Source of the DNA: Chloranthus sessilifolius
Taxonomy: Eukaryota; Streptophyta; Magnoliopsida; Chloranthales; Chloranthaceae
Direction of reading: 5' to 3'
DNA: 64,000 nucleotides
Assembly: GCA_021018995.1 (NCBI GenBank)
Contig: CM037597.1
Span: 8,569,299-8,633,298 of the forward strand
Shown: one piece after another, positions 56,889-64,000 of the stretch
How positions within the stretch are numbered: the first letter of the stretch is position 1
Layout of the letters: each line of letters starts with the position of its first letter
The notes under the pieces: generated by a model
Seen by the model: only the letters and a program-made list of their open reading frames with translations
Database searches by the model: none
What the model was told of the DNA's origin: nothing
Program-made: the position numbers and the translations under genes

Positions 56889-58939
56889 TCATTGTTTCTT
56901 ATGTTTCTTGTCCTGTTCATTTAAAGATGGTGATACATCTTCAACGGTTATGATGTTGAGCTTTCTAGCTCCAGCTCCTCGAAAATCATCTTGAGCAGAA
57001 TTTACATGGAAAAGATATTCTTTGTTTAGACTATCGTGAGCAAAGTCTTTCAAAGATTTCGTACCATCCTACATATGATTAATAAGATAGTGTTAGTAAT
57101 TTCAAATAAGAATTGAGACATATAATTTTATATGATTCCTTATATTCAAATGAGATTGGAATGAAAATTAGTACCTTTAATTCTTTGGCGGTGCATTTGG
57201 TCATTTTTTCTGCATGCTCTCCAAATATAGCAACCCATGTACTTGTGTATTATCGGTGATCGTAATCTAACGATGGATCTAAAGCATTAAAAAATATTTG
57301 TTAGAAAAATCAATGAGTATTGATTGAAGTTGTGTTTTATATAATTATTTTAGATACAATAATGAAATTATACCTTGGTTACATTATAGCTAGACATCGA
57401 TGGCATGTTAAGTCTGTTTATCCCATTTTTTTGTACATATAGTACATGCATTGTACCATGGGTCCTGTATTGACTTTTAAGACTCCCGCTTTGATCCAAC
57501 ACTTTATGTCCTATAAATATGAGTGTTCATTATGATAATGATTTTGAAAGTGAATAATTTGTTAGTAAAAGATTAGTGAATTTTGGTTTTACCTCTTGTT
57601 CTTCTAAAAGTTGTTTGATAGTAAAATTTAATTTTGGAAAAGAACTTGAAGTACTTGTGAGACTATTTTCCATTTGTTGTGACTTCAATTCTTTTAATCT
57701 ATCAATGTTTTCTAATGACCTGCGTAAGAAAATTTTTAAAATACTAAAAAATTACAAAAAAATTTGAGATAAGAAATATTCATTTGTAAGTAATGAAATA
57801 AATATTCTTTTCTAAGATAAGTAATAATCATTTATAAGTAATAAATAAGAATTTCTGATACCATGAACGTAAATTTTCAACTTTAAGAATTCTTTGGGTT
57901 GATAAGTATTTGGTGAGCAGTGGATAATGAAAATTCTGCAAAAGTTATATAATTTGTTAGTTTATTTGTTGGAAAAAAGGAATTATAAATATATATTATT
58001 GCCAAAAAAATTATTTACCACTATCATAAGTGTGAGCTTTGATATTTGTTGCAACGATGATTGGCATATCTTCTAATAGCTGGGAAATGGTTTCACATTC
58101 ATTCTTAGCTAGATCGTTCCACACAGTCAACGTCATGGCCTCTAAGCTGTACTTGTTAGCAGAAATAAAAATAATTAATAAAAACAGTATATTAGAGAGA
58201 AGAAAAAAGATTGCATGGAAAGTAAATCTTGAATAGTTTTACCTTTCATCAACGATTACCAAGTCTCGGATAAATAGATTAGCTTTACTACTTTTTCTTT
58301 TCCTTGTTTCAGTGGATCATCCAACACAATAACAACAAGATCGAGTAATTATATTACTTGTTAGATTATAATATTTATAATTTATTTGATTTTAGTTATC
58401 TCCAATACTGAGTTTGAGATATTAATAGTTTAAGCAAAAAGTAATACCTAAATTTGTGTTAGTATCCTGATACTGTCGTAAACTTCGAAGAGGTGTGAAT
58501 GTATATTCTTTCTCAAGTGGCTTGAAACTCTCTTCTTTGATTTCTTCAATAGTTGTTCCATTGTTGATGATCATTTGAAATTGATCATTGGGATTGTTGT
58601 ATCTCGCATCTATCAATTTTATTGTAGCATTTGAAACATGATAGACTTTTCCTACAAGAAGTTGTGGTCCATAAACATCGATTTGTTCGTTGAATATTGT
58701 TGCTTGGATTTGAGTGTGCTAAAAATAATATTTCTTGAATTAGTCATTGAAAAGAAATAAAAAAAAAATGAATCAATATAATATTTTATTACCTGGTCAT
58801 CAATAAATATTAACTGGAGATTTTGATGTTGACTTCGTGTTGACTTTTCGTCAGGACCATTACGGTTAACTTTGTTTTTGATTGTGTGCTTAGTCTTTCC
58901 TTCTTGTAGGTCGGAAATAAATTTACATTCTTTAGCCAT
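56889..58939 (-). pseudogene. RPA1-like (replication protein A large subunit) gene of the Helitron
   Basis: Nine exons by hand, mostly with GT-AG borders: 58939-58793, 58718-58448, ~58345-58243, 58146-58019, 57935-57862, 57719-57593, 57510-57374, 57278-57175 and 57068-56889. The protein starts MAKECKFISDLQEGK and has OB-fold DNA-binding blocks (QATIFNEQIDVYGPQLLVGK; LEAMTLTVWNDLA; LSTAHQILINP). Its zinc-ribbon region is DIKCWIKAGVLKS...WYNACTICTKK, followed by TWVAIFGEHAEKMTKCTAKE and a C-terminal tail ending at TGA 56889. Such genes bind single-stranded DNA and are carried by many plant Helitrons, probably to aid rolling-circle replication. Frameshifts near 58280, 57885 and 57250 and stops in exon 7 mark it as decayed. 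The first two exons are clean. Confidence 0.8.
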
Positions 58940-59131
58940 ACGCTTATTGGTATGGAAAAATTAATAAGATTAATAATCAATCAATTTAAACTAAAAATAT
59001 GTATATGGGGGAACAATAGAGAAAAGTCTAATGAAAGAAATCTATGAAAGCAATTAATAAATATAAATATATATAATAGATAGATGCATACCTTTGAGTG
59101 GAGGTCCTATTGCTTTGCAATGGTGAACAAT

Positions 59132-62100
59132 TCACGATACGACATTTCGTGTATATGTACTACTATTCATGTTGGTTTTGCTTGATCTAATCAATGCCTT
59201 AATTGAATTCATGGATTTTGCTCTTGATAGTGCAACATATAATTGTCCATGAGAAAATACAGGTTGGGGAAGATATAATCCGACATTTTCTAATGTTTGC
59301 CCTTGTGCTTTGTTTATTGTCATAGCAAAACACAATCTAATTGGGAATTGTTTCCTCTTAAATAAAATGGATAGTTCTTATTTTGGACGGTGAAGAGGAA
59401 TTGAGGCAAAAATACTCTTTTCCCAATGAATTGTCCAACTGCAATCTCAAAGATCAATCACATTTGGTTTAAATTCCTTACAAACAAGCCAGTACCATTA
59501 CATAAGCACGAAGAAGGATCAATATTTCTAAGTAAAATGATTGGACAATTTTTTTAGGATAAGCTCATGTGGTGGTAGTCCATTTGGAGTTAGGCTATTT
59601 AGAAACTCTTAGGTGATTTTACATTGTGTCATCAAGAGATGAATCAAAACTATAGTACTTCACAATGAGAGCACGGAAACTGTCAATCAACAATGAGTTG
59701 ATGTCATCAACAAATTCATTTTTGAGTGAGTATTGCTCGACTTGTCATGAATTCTGAAGAATAAGCATTTGTTTGAAGATTTGGAAATATATTTTCAATC
59801 AATTTCATTTTTGAATTTGTGTCATCATCATAGTTAATGATCATATCATTCGGGATGTGGATCAAATCTCCATCAATATGTTGCTCTTCGCCATCACCAA
59901 TCCGCAATAAAAAATTACAAAATGATGGGTCAATTTTCGCTCACATATTCTCTTTCAATTGTAGGTTTTCTAATTTATGCCATAACAATGACATCACTAA
60001 AGTTGCATCAATTGCTTGTTCCTTTGTACTTTGGCTAAGTACTGGAAGTGTTTGTCGAAAATCTCCGCCAAAAACAATCACTTTACCACCGAATGATAAT
60101 TTTGAGTCCATAATATCTTGTAATATCCGATCTAATGCTTCAAATGCCTGCCTTTTTGCCATGGAAGCTTCATCCCAAATTATTAGCTTTGCCCTTCGTA
60201 ATAACTCAGCCAGACCGCTCTGTTTTGATATATTGCAGTTGGAGGATTCTTCAATATTGATTGGAATTTTAAATCGTGAATGTGCAGTTCGCCCGCCTGG
60301 CATAATGGATGCTGCAACTCCTGATGTTGCAGTCGCAATAGCTATTAATTGTTTAGATCTCAATTGAGCAAGAAGCGCCTTATATAAATAAGTCTTCCCT
60401 GTTCCTCCGGGGCCATCAACAAAAAATGCTCCAGGTTTTTTGCTAGTTATTCTTGACATTATAATATCGTATGCTTTCTTTTGATCTTTATTAAGTGTTG
60501 AAATACTACGCAAATCTTCATCGGAAACGACAATAGCCAATTCTTCATTTATTTCCTTCAAGTTTCTTCTCTCTAGAGCAGTGGTGTTGCTTATTTCAGG
60601 AAGATCATAATCTTTGATATTTTTTCCCATTGATTCTAAGAATGAACTAATATTTTGTAACACATATGATGGAATCATTTCTTCATTGATAGTCTCTGTG
60701 TTTTTATAGTCTTCAGCCATTGCCTCATAATGTTCTTCCCACAACTTTCTAATATTCCCTGGTGCACAATATACTAATATCGTAGCAAACAGCCGGCGCA
60801 AACTAAATGGCATTTGAAATAATGAAGCTTCCGATAAACACTCTGAGATGCTATTGTCAGACTCAAGAAGGCCATGCAACTGAGCACACTGGCGAAATGT
60901 AGAACATTTAACTTCACTTACTTTTAATAAATCTTCAAATGTTGTAGCCCCTCGAATATGATTAAGCAACAACCTTAAATAATATCTTTCACCTTCAATT
61001 GGATTTGCAGCTACAATTCTTCCTATTGATTCTTTTGATTTTCTACGACGCCAATATTTTTCTGACAGATTCCATACATAATGTTCAGGAAATTCCCGAT
61101 AGAGATATTTTTGAGCTTCTGGATCTATTTGATTCATGAGAAAATATTCTGTTAACATTGATTTTCTTTGAAAATTCATTGGCAATCACATTTGAGATCG
61201 TCTCTTTCCCGAAATGTAACTAATTGCATGTTTGGTAGATGAAGATGCAAATTATTCACAGATGGATACATTTCACTTAGGGCAAAGCTATATATTCTCC
61301 ACATTGCTTCTTGAGGACAAACCCATCTAGCTGCTTGAAATTGTTGGAGTTCGTCAATCACTTCACCATCATTGTTAGAAGTAACATGAAAAGCAACGCG
61401 ATCAGGACCTTTGTATATATACTTATATAAATATTTTACAGCTTTGATGGTGGAACAAATTTCTACATTTATGTGACAATTGAATTTCGCAAGGAGATAT
61501 GGATTATATGGTACAACCCATTGATTATCTAACATCGTATTTCGAACTTTGACCTTCTCTCTATTATCTCTACGCCTATAGATTGGATATGAGTCTTCTC
61601 TTTGTGTTGTATAATCGCAAAATGGGCGAGGATAATGATTTTTACAATACCCATTCTTCATACATGAATTATTTGGATTTAAGTATCCACAAGGCCCATG
61701 CATCATATGCCTAATAACAAGGTCATAGAGATGAGGATGCTTCTGTTGATTTGGAAGTTACGCACTTATGAAATTATCATATTGATCGGACTAATAATCT
61801 TATACCTTTGTACTAAAATGATCAGAAAATGAGCATGCGGAAGACCTCTCTTCTGAAATTCAATCTCATAAACGTATGCGGCAACCTGACCAAATATATT
61901 TTTCTTGAACAAATCATGCTTTAACTCTTGAAGTTTTGCTCTAAAAATTCTTGCTATTAAATCAGGTCTATTTTGAGCCTCCTCTCTTATATTCAATTCT
62001 TTTGTGATCTCTGGCCATCGAGGATTACATGTTATGGTAAGAAAAATATCTGGTTTACCAAATCGATGAACTAATGCCATCGCATCAAGATATCGACGAC

Positions 62101-63888
62101 GCATATCTCGCGGACCTCCGATAAAAGAAGCAGGCAAAACAATTCTTCATTCCAATCTTTGAAGCTCGAGTTTGTCCAAGTGTAACAATCGACAATTCCT
62201 TGATACAAATCGTACAATTTCGTCTTGTTTTTTCTAAAAAAGTCCAAAGCGGGTACTTTCAACCTTTATGTACATATCAACAACAAATTGTTGAAATAGA
62301 CGACCGATCGTAATGAGAATAGAAGCTTGATTGGCCTAATTTGCAACTTGTAATGATGAATTCTCGACATGAAATATTATCCTTTTACCACATTTTTGTT
62401 TTGAACCTATGAAATAAAAATATATTATTAATGATTGAAATAATTTAATAATATATATAAATTATATTATAAAATATTTAAATATATCTAAAAAATATGA
62501 ATTCTTACGTTGAGTTTCATGCTGGAGTAGATCTTCAATTGAATCAGGTAAAGATATATGAGGATGAGTTCCCAATGAACTTTGAGTATGGCTTTCATTA
62601 TGTGTAGTCTTCTTTTTTGATGAATCAATCTTTTTAATACCTTCATGCCAACCGTTATCTCCATAAGGGAATAAGAGGGGATATTGTAGTGGATCATAAC
62701 AACCAAAAAAATGTTGAACTCTGTGACTTACACCTGAATGACCATATACAATGATATCACGTCCTCCAATTGTACAATTACGATTATCCTCTACCCAAAT
62801 TGCTGCAACTTGTGATACAGATGGAGCATTATAAATTCTTTCATCTAGCTGAGCATCAGTTCTGATCACGATCTTTTGATTCTCAATTGAAGATATGTCT
62901 TTCAATTGCCGAAAAAATGTTGCATAAGGATTCACTTGCAATATATTCATTAGCTTCATGAGTATGCTTGCTTTAAATTTGGTGACGTTTTCAATCTATT
63001 TTCCACCTCATGTTCCATTATCATAGAAATATAATTGCAAATAAGATGGCCGACCATCTTGTGGCAATAATTCATTGATATAATGATACATTTGACCCTG
63101 GGCTTTGAAAGTATATGTACCTCTATTATTTTTACTCAGACTTTTGTCATATTTTACAGAGAAGTAAATGCACAATTGTTATTGTATGTTCTAACATACT
63201 TCACGAACTCAAGCGCCTCATTACTTTCAAATTGTAAACAAAGTATGCAACTCCTTAGGAATTGGATTAGAAGCTAAAACAACTTTTCCTTGAGCACAAC
63301 AAAATCCTTCCGATTCATAAGGAAACTTTTAGGCACCACAATACGTGCATGAGACTTGAACAGCGAGAATGAAAGCTTCAGTTGGAACCATTTCAGGTGA
63401 TAGATATTTGTAGCCTCCATCCCCTGTAGTGATTAAAATTATAAGTAATTGTTAATTGACCTATCTTTTCTAAGCGCTTGATTTTAGGATTGAACAATAT
63501 ATTTACCACGTATGTTTGATTCAGTATTTTTCCTTTTCCTCGATGTGGTCGATTCTCTATCAACTTTGAAGTTTGCGTCTTGACTTTTTGTTGAAGCAAT
63601 TTTCTTTATATTTCAATTCATGAAATTTCCTTTGTTATTCTCGATGTTTTCCTAAAATAATTTCTTTCATTGTCGTATCTAATACAATAGAAAAGTAATA
63701 AGTTATATACATCATGGACTTCAAGATTTTATAATAATAAAATATATGCACTTACCATTGTCTTTCAATTCAAAACTATTTGTAACACTCATTTTGATTT
63801 CATGATATCTTTTCCGTTGATATTCTGGATGCGTAGAAACGATATCTTCATTCTCTTCTCCTTTGATTTGATTAATCCAAAAAACCAT
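59132..63888 (-). pseudogene. Helitron Rep/helicase (RepHel), disrupted
   Basis: On minus, N-terminal exons (about 63888-63755, 63600-63510) lead to a zinc-binding block CTYCGA...SEGFCCAQGKVVLASNP (63330-63250). The Helitron-like N domain follows: NPYATFFRQL, RIYNAPSVSQVAAIWVEDN and CYDPLQYPLLFPYGDNGWHE (62950-62640). The HUH nuclease has motif GKPDIFLTITCNPRWP and the metal-binding GLPHAHFL (about 61840). The two-tyrosine motif KYLYKYIYKG lies at about 61420. The PIF1-type helicase (61185-59132) has Walker A DGPGGTGKT, IIWDEAS, GGDFRQTLP and the C-terminal NKAQGQT...GQLYVALSRA. Stops or frameshifts occur near 63315, 63150, 63010, 62450-62150, 61760, 61180 and throughout 59715-59340. All catalytic motifs remain readable, so decay is moderate. 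Confidence 0.88.
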
Positions 63889-64000
63889 TTGAGCATCAAT
63901 TACAAATAAAATTTAATTTACATTTTGTAACATGAAAATATAAAAAATTCAAGTATGTTTTTAGTACTCCGAGAACTCATGTAATACTTAATAAAATATA

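Larger units (their letters stand above)
55186..64000 (-). mobile_element. Helitron with RepHel and RPA1-like genes; 3' end at 55186, 5' end outside window
   Basis: On minus, the 3' terminus is GCAGGGCCCACTAG, preceded by a 7-bp-stem hairpin (CACGTGC-AAC-GCACGTG, 55199-55215). It abuts T of an (AT)n tract, the expected A/T insertion with no duplication and CTRR end. Upstream in order are tandem repeats (55455-55770 and 55845-56690), an RPA1-like pseudogene (56889-58939) and a RepHel pseudogene (59132-63888), all on minus. No 5' TC end is seen before 64000. Both genes have stops and frameshifts, so this copy is not autonomous. Confidence 0.85.

Overview
This is a nuclear, AT-rich, repeat-dominated window from a flowering plant. 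The evidence is a plant AMT2-class ammonium transporter gene with GT-AG introns, plant-type mudrA/ULP Mutator-like elements, an RPA-carrying Helitron, and dense MITEs, SINEs and solo LTRs. The species cannot be named from sequence alone. I find one intact host gene; the rest is transposon-derived or unclassified. All statements come from reading the sequence and hand translation; no searches were run.

Layout. (1) 1-7466: a decayed ULP-type Mutator-like element (MULE 1). Its transposase remnant lies on the minus strand (4021-6769), its C48/Ulp1 protease remnant on the plus strand (3135-3454, probably also before 440), and its right terminal repeat ends at 7466. A 2.69-kb solo LTR (445-3134, duplication TCTCT) has landed in it and is packed with two kinds of short palindromes. 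(2) 8308-14495: the ammonium transporter, minus strand, three exons encoding 485 residues, with a TATA box upstream. Intron 1 carries a ~240-bp tandem repeat that has copied the end of exon 1 and its splice donor. (3) 14600-18070: foldback MITEs. (4) 18079-26313: a second ULP-type MULE (MULE 2) with both 97-bp TIRs and a perfect 9-bp target duplication. It holds a broken mudrA on plus, a convergent DUF1985/coiled-coil/Pro-rich/Ulp1 gene on minus, and arrays of TATCGGCCGATA palindromes. (5) 26500-41000: many MITEs (hAT-like 8-bp, Mutator-like 9-bp, CACTA-like 3-bp duplications), a tRNA-derived SINE with its duplication, a LINE fragment and a 1.3-kb A-rich tract. (6) 41104-44378: a 3.28-kb solo LTR (duplication CATAG). 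(7) 44.4-53.1 kb: an inverted pair of ~0.9-kb repeats, further MITEs and a second SINE. (8) 53308-54370: a truncated hAT transposase. (9) 55186 to beyond 64000: a Helitron on the minus strand. Its 3' CTAG end and hairpin sit at the edge of an (AT)n tract, and it carries tandem repeats, a nine-exon RPA1-like pseudogene and a RepHel pseudogene.

The two MULEs share one plan: transposase and ULP gene converge, with palindrome arrays between the 3' ends and upstream of mudrA. The array sequences differ between the two elements. None of the autonomous-type elements has an uninterrupted transposase, so mobility would need proteins from elsewhere.
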